Positions 51,757 to 59,685 of a stretch of 64,000 nucleotides of DNA are shown here, one piece after another. The notes under the pieces are model-generated. The model ran no database searches. It was not told where the DNA came from and saw only the letters and a list, made by a program, of their open reading frames with translations. Within the stretch, counting starts at the first letter, position 1. The number at the start of each line of letters is the position of its first letter. The translations under genes were made by a program, and so were the position numbers. Source of the stretch: Planctomycetota bacterium (GTDB lineage Bacteria > Planctomycetota > B15-G4 > SIAN01); assembly GCA_028289345.1 (NCBI GenBank), contig JANQQL010000050.1, forward strand, positions 328,370 to 392,369. Direction: 5' to 3'.

Positions 51757-54700
51757 ATGAACCCTTCGAGGCGCCGCGAGTTTGCTCCTGATGCGAGTGT
51801 TTGGCAGCCACTGATTCGAGTTCTTGGCCTGTTCCTCGTCTTGTGGTGGTGGTCGTTTCGCGGCGAAAGCCAGGAATCCTTGGACGGCTTGCTTCCCATG
51901 AACGGGGGGGAGGCTCAATCGCTGGATTCGTTCGAAGGTTTGGCCAACGAAGCGACCAGGCTCGAGGCCGGCGAACAGGAATGCAGTTCCCCGGTGCTGC
52001 TGGGTTCGAAGGGCGGCAAGACCCTCGTCGCCATGATCTGCACCGAACTCGGAGTCGGAGATCGGATCCGCGTCGTGTCGGTGGATGCCGGGCCGCCGGT
52101 GGCTCGAGGCGAAGCGGAAGTCGTCGTCGCGGCGCCGCGGGAGATTCTCGCGCTGACCGGAGTGGTGGATGGTCAGGGTGTTCCTTGGTTGTGCTGGGCC
52201 GAGAACACCCGAGAGCAGGTCGAGTTACGAATCACGTCTCGTTTGGCAGACGGCTGGGGCGAGCCCCAACGAATTTCGACTGAGGGAACCGCGACCCACC
52301 CGTGCGCCTATCTCGGGAACGACGGGAATGCGGCACTGGTCTGGCAGGAGTACCGAACGCCTGAGCGGCGCTACGCGATCCGTGGAGCGCGGGCACCCGC
52401 CGCCGGTCGCGACCAACAGCGCTGGCTGACAGACGGCTCGCGATCCGCGATTCACCCCGCTGCCGTGACAGGCGTGGACGGACGTACCTGGCTGGTCGCT
52501 TCCGAGTACACGGGCCGCGACTACGAAGTCATGCTCTATCAGATCCAAAAAGACGGAACGTCGACAGGCTTCGGTTCGGTGAGCGCGGACCCGATGGCCG
52601 ACGACTTGCATCCGAGCTTGGCGACTTGGAACGGCATGCCGTGGATCGCCTTCGATTCCATCCGCGATCTCAAACGCGGTCGTTCCTGGCCCCGGCTTGA
52701 CGGCGACGACGATTCCTTTTCGCGGTCGGTGCTGCGTTTGGTGGGCTTCGACGGCGAGGCGTTTCGGGTCGCGGCAGCCGGCAAGAGCGGCGAGGGACTT
52801 CTCCCCACGCCGGGACTGCTCTCCCAAAGTGGGGGAGTGCCTCGGTTGAGCAGGGGACCTTCCGGGCTGCGAGTGACCCATCGGTTCCACCATCGCGAGA
52901 CGCGATCGAAGACGCGTCGCTACACCTATCCGGTTCTTTCCCAGGTGTTGAGCGGCGGAGGTTTGGCCGAACCGGTGATGTTGCCGGACAGCGGCGGGGC
53001 ACCCCAACAAGTCGCCGCGGCCGGGACCGATCGCGGAACCTGGATCGCGTGGCAGCACGATCGGCGTTTCGATCAAGGCGCTGGTTCCCGCCGCGCGCAG
53101 ATTCCGGGAGACCTCGGCAGTCGGCTGGAATCGGAGGACATCTGCCTGTCTCGCTACTTCGGGCCTTCGTCCGTGTCGGTGGCCTTCGTCCCTGAGTCGC
53201 GGGCGGTGGCAAGTGACTCTGGTTCCGGGGCCACCGAGGAGCCGGCACCGGCCTTCGGAATACCAAAGCTCGCTGAACGCGGACTCGGCTCTGTCGAGCC
53301 ACGCTTCCATCCTGCATCTGATCCGGAAAGTCCTCTTTTCACCCGCAAGGAGCACTTGCGGATCTCCCACGAGGGCCGTGACTACCGGGTCTACTGGGGT
53401 GACCTGCATCGCCACTCGTCGGTGTCTCGCTGCAGCGTCGGCGTCGAACCGCGGCCCCAGGACCGCTACGACTTCGGCCGAGACGTCATGGGATACGACT
53501 TCTTCGTGCTGACCGATCACGCCGGCCACGTCGACCCGCATCAGTGGTGGCAGCTGAGCAAATGGGTCGACGCCTATCGCACGCCAGAGTTCTTGCCGCT
53601 CCAGGGGTTCGAGTGGTCGAGCAAGCGACATGGTCACTCCAACGTGATTCTGCGAGATCGGGCCGATCGGGTCTTCTCGCCTTCGCACGACGCGGGCTGG
53701 GACCTGCCCACGCTTTGGTCTTCGCTGCCGGACAGGACTTCGCTCACCATCCCTCATCACAGCGCGGCGACCAACAACGGCAGCAACTGGGCTTTGCACG
53801 ACCCGGAGAAACAACGGCTGGTGGAAGTGTTCCAGGCACTGCGTGGCAGCTACGAGTTCGGAGGCTGCTTTCGCCAGGCGAAATCGGCCACCAAGGACGG
53901 CAGCTTCGTGCAGGATGGCCTGAACCGCGGCTTGCGCATGGGGTTGATCGCCAGCTCCGACCACGGCGGGGGCACGGCCTATGCCGCCGTGCTGGCCGAG
54001 GACCTCGATCGCGCTTCGATCTTCGACGCGCTGTACGAACGTCGGAGCTACGCCGCCACCACCAAGGGCATGCTCATGGACTTCCGCCTCAACGGAGCGC
54101 TGATGGGGCAGGAGATTCCGTTCACGGACTCGGTGCGCTGGTCCCTGCGCGCGCAGGGAACCACGGAGCTTGCCGAGTTCGCAATTTTCCGCAATGGCGA
54201 AGTGTTGCACGTCGAAGGACGGGAACGTCAGGCGACCGAGGGCGCGCTGACTCTGGTGCTGGAGATGATCCCGTCCGCGCAGCCAGTGGAAACGGACGCA
54301 ACCCTCACGCTCGAGCTCAGCGCCGGCCGGTTCGTCTCTGCACGGCGCCACCGGTTGAAAGAGGAGAGCGGCGCTGCCAAACGACCGGGGTGGCTTCGCC
54401 GGGATGCCCGCCACGTGGAGTACTTGGAGCCACGGGGATACCAAGGTTTGCGTGCGCCGGTGGACCAGCGCATTGGTTTGGTGGCCGCCGACTCGGACAC
54501 CGTCGAAATGGCGATGGGGGAGGTCTCTTGGTCCGCCACGGTGGGGGAACTTCGCCAGGGGGGCTTCGCTGGTCACGCCGACGGTTGGTCAATCCGATTC
54601 GAGCCCTTCGGTGGATCCGAGGCCTTCGTCGATCCCACGCGGTCCCTCGGGGTCTCCGGGCTCGAGACCCGAGGAGTCGACGAAAATCCTTCCTCCAAGG

Positions 54701-54780
54701 CGAGCTGGTACTACGCTCGGACCATTCAAGTGGATGGAGAGGTCGCGTGGTCGAGCCCGGTTTTCGTCGGTCCTCCGTGA
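51757..54780 (+). CDS. PHP-domain (DUF3604) protein with N-terminal propeller-like region
   Basis: A 1007-residue protein with an N-terminal membrane or signal segment (LIRVLGLFLVLWWWSF). Residues ~60-500 contain repeated W-x-E/D blades (PWLCWAENTRE, AALVWQEYRTPE, PWIAFDSIRD, TWIAWQHDR) like a beta-propeller. From ~545 a PHP-type metal-dependent hydrolase domain of the DUF3604 family follows: YWGDLHRHSSVS, FFVLTDHAGH, IPHHSA and GLIASSDHGGGT are its metal-ligand motifs. DUF3604 proteins are thought to be phosphoesterases; the substrate is unknown. It begins 13 bases after the sulfatase stop, so the two are co-transcribed and may act on the same exported substrate. Confidence 0.88.
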   Translation: MNPSRRREFAPDASVWQPLIRVLGLFLVLWWWSFRGESQESLDGLLPMNGGEAQSLDSFEGLANEATRLEAGEQECSSPVLLGSKGGKTLVAMICTELGVGDRIRVVSVDAGPPVARGEAEVVVAAPREILALTGVVDGQGVPWLCWAENTREQVELRITSRLADGWGEPQRISTEGTATHPCAYLGNDGNAALVWQEYRTPERRYAIRGARAPAAGRDQQRWLTDGSRSAIHPAAVTGVDGRTWLVASEYTGRDYEVMLYQIQKDGTSTGFGSVSADPMADDLHPSLATWNGMPWIAFDSIRDLKRGRSWPRLDGDDDSFSRSVLRLVGFDGEAFRVAAAGKSGEGLLPTPGLLSQSGGVPRLSRGPSGLRVTHRFHHRETRSKTRRYTYPVLSQVLSGGGLAEPVMLPDSGGAPQQVAAAGTDRGTWIAWQHDRRFDQGAGSRRAQIPGDLGSRLESEDICLSRYFGPSSVSVAFVPESRAVASDSGSGATEEPAPAFGIPKLAERGLGSVEPRFHPASDPESPLFTRKEHLRISHEGRDYRVYWGDLHRHSSVSRCSVGVEPRPQDRYDFGRDVMGYDFFVLTDHAGHVDPHQWWQLSKWVDAYRTPEFLPLQGFEWSSKRHGHSNVILRDRADRVFSPSHDAGWDLPTLWSSLPDRTSLTIPHHSAATNNGSNWALHDPEKQRLVEVFQALRGSYEFGGCFRQAKSATKDGSFVQDGLNRGLRMGLIASSDHGGGTAYAAVLAEDLDRASIFDALYERRSYAATTKGMLMDFRLNGALMGQEIPFTDSVRWSLRAQGTTELAEFAIFRNGEVLHVEGRERQATEGALTLVLEMIPSAQPVETDATLTLELSAGRFVSARRHRLKEESGAAKRPGWLRRDARHVEYLEPRGYQGLRAPVDQRIGLVAADSDTVEMAMGEVSWSATVGELRQGGFAGHADGWSIRFEPFGGSEAFVDPTRSLGVSGLETRGVDENPSSKASWYYARTIQVDGEVAWSSPVFVGPP

Positions 54781-54820
54781 CCACACCATGGGGTGGTGCT
54801 TCACCGAACGGGAACAATTC

Positions 54821-54976
54821 GTGAATCCACATGATCCTTCGCCGCAACCAGGTGAGTCGGGCTCCCCGACCCCGCCGAAGTCTGCCCCGAAACATCCCCT
54901 GGAAATCGCAGCCCTGGTGTACGGAATCGTGCTGATCATCGTGCTGTGGTTCTTGACGGCGAGGTTCCTCTTCTGA
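54821..54976 (+). CDS. Small single-pass membrane protein before the SSS symporter
   Basis: A 51-residue frame from GTG 54821: a Pro/Ser-rich cytoplasmic part (PGESGSPTPPKSAPKHP) and one C-terminal transmembrane helix (ALVYGIVLIIVLWFLTARFLF). Its stop overlaps the start of the symporter gene. Small partner subunits encoded next to sodium:solute symporters are known in bacteria (for example the DUF4212-type subunits), which supports it being real; I cannot place it in a named family. Confidence 0.6.
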   Translation: MNPHDPSPQPGESGSPTPPKSAPKHPLEIAALVYGIVLIIVLWFLTARFLF

Positions 54977-56721
54977 GGGCGCTCGACTGGGTCGTGGTGG
55001 TCCTGTTCCTGGGCTACGTCCTCTTCGACGGATGGCGCCTCGGCAAAGGCACCAAAGATGCCCGCGGGTACTTCCTGGCCGGCAATCGCTCGCGGTGGTG
55101 GGCTCTGGGTTTGTCGGTCATGGCGACTCAGGCGAGCGCGATCACCTTCCTGTCCACGACGGGCCATGGCTACGACCACGGCATGCAATGGCTGCACGTC
55201 TACTTCGCCCTGCCATTCGCCATGGTGCTGCTTTGCTGGACCGTCGTCCCTTGGTTCCTGCGGGCAAGAGTCTTCACCGCCTACGAATATCTCGAGCGGC
55301 GTTTCGACGCCCCGACCCGATGGTTGGCCAGCGCGTTGTTCCTGATCTCGCGGGGCCTCGCCGTCGGCACCGCCGTCTACGCACCGAGCCTGATTTTGTC
55401 GCTCACCCTTGGTCTCCCAGAGTGGCAAGGGATCTTGTGCATGGGCGGCTTGTCGATTGCGTACACCTTCCGGGGTGGGATGGCCGCGGTGGTCGCGACC
55501 GACGTGAAGCAGATGGCAGTGATGGTGTTTGGTCTGGTTCTGACTCTCGGTCTCTTGGTATCCAAGCTCCCCGAGGGCGTTTCCGTGGTCGATGCCCTCG
55601 AACTGGCCGGAGCGGCCGAGAAGATGGAGGCGGTCCGATTCGACAGCAGTCTCGAGCGGATCCTCGCAGAGAAGTACAACCTGGTGTCGGCGCTGTTCGG
55701 CGGTCTGTTCTTGTTCCTCGGCTATTTCGGTGCCGACCAGAGCCAAGTGCAACGGTTCCTCTCCGCTGGCAGCGAACGGGAGGGGCGATGGACGCTGATG
55801 ATGTCGGCGTTCCTGAAGATCCCCATGCAGTTCGTGATCCTGCTGGCCGGGGTGTTGTTATTCGTCCACTACACCTACCAAGCCCCGCCGATGTTCTTCC
55901 GTGCCGGAGAACTGGAACGTCAGCTGCAGATCCAAGAGTCGCCCGAGAATCGACTTGTGTACGAAGGGTTGCGAGCTCGTTTCGAGACGACGTTCGACCA
56001 GCGTCAGGACGCCGCGGATCGTTTCCTCGCGGCCCGAAATCAGGGGCAAACCGGGTCACAAGAGGCCGAGAACTTTCGTCAGGCCAACCAGGAACTCCAG
56101 CAGGTCCGCAAGGACGGGATCGCTCTCTTGAAACAGGTGAGCGACCAGGAGCGCCCGGACTCGGACTTCGTGTTTCCCCACTTTTTGCTCTCGGAAATGC
56201 CGGTGGGTTTGCTCGGACTGCTCATCGCGGGAGTGTTCGCCGCAGCCATGTCGAGCCTCGACTCGGCTCTGAGTTCCCTCGCGACGTCGACGGTGATGGA
56301 CCTCTACGTACCGTTTCGGGGAGGTGATCTGAGTCAGGGCCAGCTCCTTCGAGCCGGTCGCTGGGGCACTCTCTTCTGGGGAGTGTTCGCCACCGCCACG
56401 GCCTTCGTGGTCGGCAACTTGGGCCCGATCATCGAGGTCGTGAACCTGATCGGGTCGATGTTTTACGGCTCTCTGTTCGGCGTATTCATGCTCGGACGCT
56501 GGGTGCCGCGGGCGCGAGGCCCCGTCGGTTGGATCGCTCTCGCCAGCGGGTTCGCCTTGGTCCTCCTCACGCACTTCTGGTGGAACCAAAGCCTGGTCAC
56601 CATCGACGGCATCGAAAAACCGCCGATTGGATTCCTCTGGTACAACCTGATCGGGTTTTTGGGAGTGCTGGTGGCGGGGTGGGGCGTCTCGAAGTGTTGG
56701 CGTCGCGAAAGCAATCGCTGA
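54946..56721 (+). CDS. Sodium:solute symporter (SSS family)
   Basis: A 591-residue polytopic protein with the SSS pattern: GYFLAGNRSRWWALGLSVMATQASAITFLSTTG in helices 1-2, RGLAVGTAVYAPSLILSL, AYTFRGGMAAVVATDVKQMAVM, FGADQSQVQRFLSAGSE and the C-terminal AGVFAAAMSSLDSALSSLATSTVMDLY. It would import a small solute with Na+; the substrate cannot be read from sequence. A hydrophilic insertion of about 80 residues (Glu/Gln-rich, ~325-405) between two helices is notable. GTG 54946 gives a 31-base overlap with the small membrane protein; the exact start is uncertain. Confidence 0.92.
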   Translation: MVLDGEVPLLRALDWVVVVLFLGYVLFDGWRLGKGTKDARGYFLAGNRSRWWALGLSVMATQASAITFLSTTGHGYDHGMQWLHVYFALPFAMVLLCWTVVPWFLRARVFTAYEYLERRFDAPTRWLASALFLISRGLAVGTAVYAPSLILSLTLGLPEWQGILCMGGLSIAYTFRGGMAAVVATDVKQMAVMVFGLVLTLGLLVSKLPEGVSVVDALELAGAAEKMEAVRFDSSLERILAEKYNLVSALFGGLFLFLGYFGADQSQVQRFLSAGSEREGRWTLMMSAFLKIPMQFVILLAGVLLFVHYTYQAPPMFFRAGELERQLQIQESPENRLVYEGLRARFETTFDQRQDAADRFLAARNQGQTGSQEAENFRQANQELQQVRKDGIALLKQVSDQERPDSDFVFPHFLLSEMPVGLLGLLIAGVFAAAMSSLDSALSSLATSTVMDLYVPFRGGDLSQGQLLRAGRWGTLFWGVFATATAFVVGNLGPIIEVVNLIGSMFYGSLFGVFMLGRWVPRARGPVGWIALASGFALVLLTHFWWNQSLVTIDGIEKPPIGFLWYNLIGFLGVLVAGWGVSKCWRRESNR

Positions 56722-56932
56722 AACCAGCCGTCCTGCCACCAGGCCTCCGCCCGGGGGATGGATCGGCGATCAGCGCCCCTCGAAAGGGCGCAGACCTCCT
56801 TTCCTGCCCGAGATGCCCCGCCCAACGCAACCCCTGGTTTTGGCGTGTCGTTTCAATGCAGAGTCGCCGCGAACCATGCGGCTCGGCCGCGCGGCTCAAC
56901 ACCCTGGGGCTCTCCCGAGGGAGCTGCCGCGA

Positions 56933-57379
56933 CTACTCCAGGTGCACGCGCAGCATCCAAGCCGCCTTTTCGTGCACGTCGATGCGGCGCACGCCGAGAT
57001 CCTCGCTCGCGCTGTCGTCGCAGGCCTGGGCTGCGGCGACGACTTTTTGGGCTGCGGCGACCACGTGACCCATGTCTGCCACCAAATTGCGAATCATGTC
57101 GTTGGCTTTCGGGACGCCGGTGTCTTCTTTCACCGTGGCGCGCTCCATGAACTGGCTGTAGCTGCCAGGAGACGGCGCCCCCAGGGCTCGAATGCGCTCG
57201 GCGATCTCGTCGACGGCCAGAGCCAATTCGGTGTACTGCGTCTCGAACAGGGTGTGCAGCGTGGTGAACATTGGCCCGGTGACGTTCCAGTGGTAGCTAT
57301 GGGTCTTCAAGTACAGGGTGTAGCTATCGGCCAGCAAGGCTTCGAGGTTCTTGACGACTTCGTCTCGGTTCGCGGTCAT
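56933..57379 (-). CDS. dps: Dps-family ferritin-like DNA-protection protein
   Basis: A 148-residue Dps protein. LYLKTHSYHWNVTGPMFTTLH carries the His and Trp of the ferroxidase site; FETQYTELALAVDEIAERIRALG supplies Asp/Glu ligands from the partner subunit. Dps forms a 12-mer that oxidises Fe(II) with H2O2, stores iron and can bind DNA. The start is ATG 57379. Copy A of a repeated element ends about 20 bases upstream, so expression may be affected by it. Confidence 0.95.
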   Translation of the reverse strand: MTANRDEVVKNLEALLADSYTLYLKTHSYHWNVTGPMFTTLHTLFETQYTELALAVDEIAERIRALGAPSPGSYSQFMERATVKEDTGVPKANDMIRNLVADMGHVVAAAQKVVAAAQACDDSASEDLGVRRIDVHEKAAWMLRVHLE

Positions 57380-57397
57380 CGGATCTCTCGGATTCTT

Positions 57398-57560
57398 TCG
57401 CAGACCGTTGAAGAATCCCTCGGCACCCGATCGGATCCTTTCGCCCCGGTCTTCGTCCTCGAAGCCTCGACGAATCCACCGATTCGCCTGCGGTTCGACT
57501 CCTCGGCGGAAACGAAAATCTCTCGATCGGCCATCCGAGGCCTTTTCAACGGCCTGCTAG
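57398..57560. repeat. Repeated fold-back element, copy A
   Basis: A ~163-base intergenic element between the sulfatase stop and the dps start. Its ends are inverted repeats: CAGACCGTTGAA on the left and TTCAACGGCCTG on the right pair over 12 positions with one G-U. Its core (57452-57533) matches copy B at 78 of 82 bases in the same orientation and contains the hairpin CGAATC-CACC-GATTCG. No coding sequence is recognisable inside. It may be a MITE-like element or a structured leader. Confidence 0.8.
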
Positions 57561-57569
57561 GGAAGGGTT

Positions 57570-58892
57570 TCAGGAACTCGCAGCATCCTCGGGAGCGGGA
57601 AGTCTCTCCAGTAGTTTTTCCAGTCGCCGCCGGCCCTCTTGCACGTCGGCGTCGGTCGACGCGGTGACTTCCGGATACTCGAACGGAGCAGCCGGCTCAC
57701 GACAGTCGAACAAGCGCCCCTCGGCGTCCAGGAGCCACTGAGAGTCTCGCACCATTCTTTGGTCCGCCAGGAAGCTGAAGATCCATTGGCGGTGGGGCCA
57801 GTGGGGGTTGCGCAGAGTGGGGCCAAGACTCACTCCGTCGACGACATGATCCCCGGGCACCTCGGCCTGGGCGAAGTCCGCGAGGGTGGGGAACAGGTCA
57901 CTCAGGTCGGTCAGAGCGCGGCTCACTTCCCCTCGAGGAATGGTGCCGGGACACGACACGATCAGTGGCACCCGAACCGCGGGCTCCACCAGCTGGTTCT
58001 TCGGCATGCCGTTGTCCCCAGTGAAGATCACAAGGGTTCGTTCCCGGAGTTCCAAGTCGTCGAGAGCCTGCACCAGGCGTCCGACCAGCTGATCCATGTA
58101 TTGGATGTGTTCCGGGTAGCCGGCTGGCTTCCATCCATGGGGAGCCGTGGGATCGGGCACCGGCTCCCAGGGATCGTGGGGCAAGACCATGGGGTAGTAC
58201 GCCAGGAACGGGCGTTTGCGATTGCGTCTCATGAAGTCGATGAGGAAGTCGGTGAACAGATCCGGACCGTAGTCCATGGGCTCTGTCGAGAGTGCGGCGC
58301 CGTTCTCCAAAATCTCCGGTCCCCAATAACGTCCCTTGTCTTGGGATCCGCGAGCCATGTGGGACTTGATCTCACTCTTGGTTTCGAACAAGTGATGCTG
58401 GCCGCGCCAGATGCGGTATTCGTCGAATCCACAGTCGCGGATCAGGTCCGGGCCGTTGCCGGTGAGCTGCCACTTGCCCGCCAAGGCGGTGGCATAGCCT
58501 TCTTCCTTCAAGACATCGGCGAAGGTCAGTTTGGACCCCACGTCGCGCTGGGGGGTGCCGAAGTCCGGCGTGTACTTGCTGCGGAGAAAGCTGAAGTAGC
58601 CGGTCCGGAACCCGTACTGGCCGGTGAGCAGCATCACTCGACTGGGAGTGCAGACCGGCGTCGCGTAGCAAGTTTCGAAGCGAACTCCCTGAGACGCCAA
58701 TCGATCCAGGTGAGGAGTGGCTGGCGCTTCCTCCCAATAACAGGAAAGGCCGATCGCTCCGAGGTCATCGGCCAGGATCAGCAGGATGTTGTAGGGGCGA
58801 TTGTCTTGGTTGCCGAACCAGGAGTGTTGGCACCCAACCAAGGCGGTCAGGGCAAGGAGGAGAGCAATGCCCCATGGGCCATTTCGGTTCAA
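57570..58892 (-). CDS. Arylsulfatase-type sulfatase lipoprotein (Cys-type)
   Basis: A 440-residue sulfatase. The proposed TTG 58892 start has GGGAG seven bases upstream and yields a lipoprotein signal (NRNGPWGIALLLALTALVGC). The metal site ADDLG (D42, D43) and CTPSRVMLLTGQ (C81-R85) are canonical: the Cys would be converted to formylglycine by FGE. DNGMP and PHDPW support the family. It removes sulfate from an ester or carbohydrate. A separate FGE activity would be needed elsewhere; the only FGE-like domain here is on a kinase. An open frame upstream to 59141 runs through repeat copy B and is not coding. Confidence 0.92.
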   Translation of the reverse strand: MNRNGPWGIALLLALTALVGCQHSWFGNQDNRPYNILLILADDLGAIGLSCYWEEAPATPHLDRLASQGVRFETCYATPVCTPSRVMLLTGQYGFRTGYFSFLRSKYTPDFGTPQRDVGSKLTFADVLKEEGYATALAGKWQLTGNGPDLIRDCGFDEYRIWRGQHHLFETKSEIKSHMARGSQDKGRYWGPEILENGAALSTEPMDYGPDLFTDFLIDFMRRNRKRPFLAYYPMVLPHDPWEPVPDPTAPHGWKPAGYPEHIQYMDQLVGRLVQALDDLELRERTLVIFTGDNGMPKNQLVEPAVRVPLIVSCPGTIPRGEVSRALTDLSDLFPTLADFAQAEVPGDHVVDGVSLGPTLRNPHWPHRQWIFSFLADQRMVRDSQWLLDAEGRLFDCREPAAPFEYPEVTASTDADVQEGRRRLEKLLERLPAPEDAASS

Positions 58893-58936
58893 ACACGGCT
58901 CCCAAGTGTCGGGGGAACTCTTCGGCAAGCGGCTTC

Positions 58937-59102
58937 CTAGCAGGCCGTCAAAAACCTCTCGGCGCCCGATCGGACCTTTCCGCCTCCGTGTTCGTCCTCG
59001 AATCCTCGACGAATCCACCGATTCGCTTGCGGTCCGACTCCTCGGCGGAAACGAAAGTCTCTCGATCGGCCAAGCGAAGCCTTTTTCAGCGGCCTGCTGA
59101 GC
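58937..59102. repeat. Repeated fold-back element, copy B
   Basis: The second copy, ~166 bases, ends about 45 bases before the sulfatase start. Core 58991-59072 matches copy A with four differences; the CGAATC/GATTCG hairpin is unchanged. Terminal arms CTAGCAGGCCG and CGGCCTGCTGAG are inverted repeats. The two copies flank the sulfatase gene as direct repeats. Confidence 0.8.
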
Positions 59103-59685
59103 ACCGTTCGGAACAACGTCGTCGGGGATCGCGGCGAACACCGGTCCGAATTTGCCTCATTCTCGCGAAGGTCTTCACGAATAATCCGAGTCCTCGGAGC
59201 AACCGGTCCTTCGCGATCGTCGGTGACATCGGAAGGAGTGTGGATCTCTGCATCGCCCACCCGAGAATTCGAGCTGGAAGATCCGTGGCTCTCGAGAGGT
59301 CCGCGGAGTCGTCCTGCTGCCAAGCGACCGCGACGCCTGGCGGGGATCCCCTCGCCGAGCTTCCTCCCCGAGCGCGCCAGGGAAGCTCCGGGGAAATCGC
59401 TCGCTTCTCGCCCGAGCACGCCTCCGAGGATTTCCGTTTTCGATGTCCGTGGGGCCAAGCACCTGTCGCGTGAACGGTCAGCCAGCCATCGCGGACATCC
59501 TCTCCTTGAATGGGGAAGTGGCGCGCCGGATGGCTGGCCAGATTGAGCGGCGCCGGACGGCCAGCATCCCGGGTGGGACGAGAGTTCCCGGCCGAGGTCA
59601 CGGGGAGCCCTGTCCGACCCTGCCCGCCCCCAAAGACGAGATGCTGTCGCTGGCCGGCGGTTCTCAACGGAAGGAGTCCTCTGCC
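59103..59685. other. Divergent intergenic region upstream of 59686 gene
   Basis: About 580 bases without a convincing gene. An open stretch from ATG 59443 lies in frame with the next gene, but its residues are not similar to the family and the signal peptide starts later. Promoters of the sulfatase and the downstream gene should be here. Confidence 0.45.

Noticed and set aside
58893..59141. N-terminal extension of the Cys-type sulfatase
   Set aside because: This open stretch crosses repeat copy B; the lipoprotein signal and ribosome-binding site support the start at 58892.
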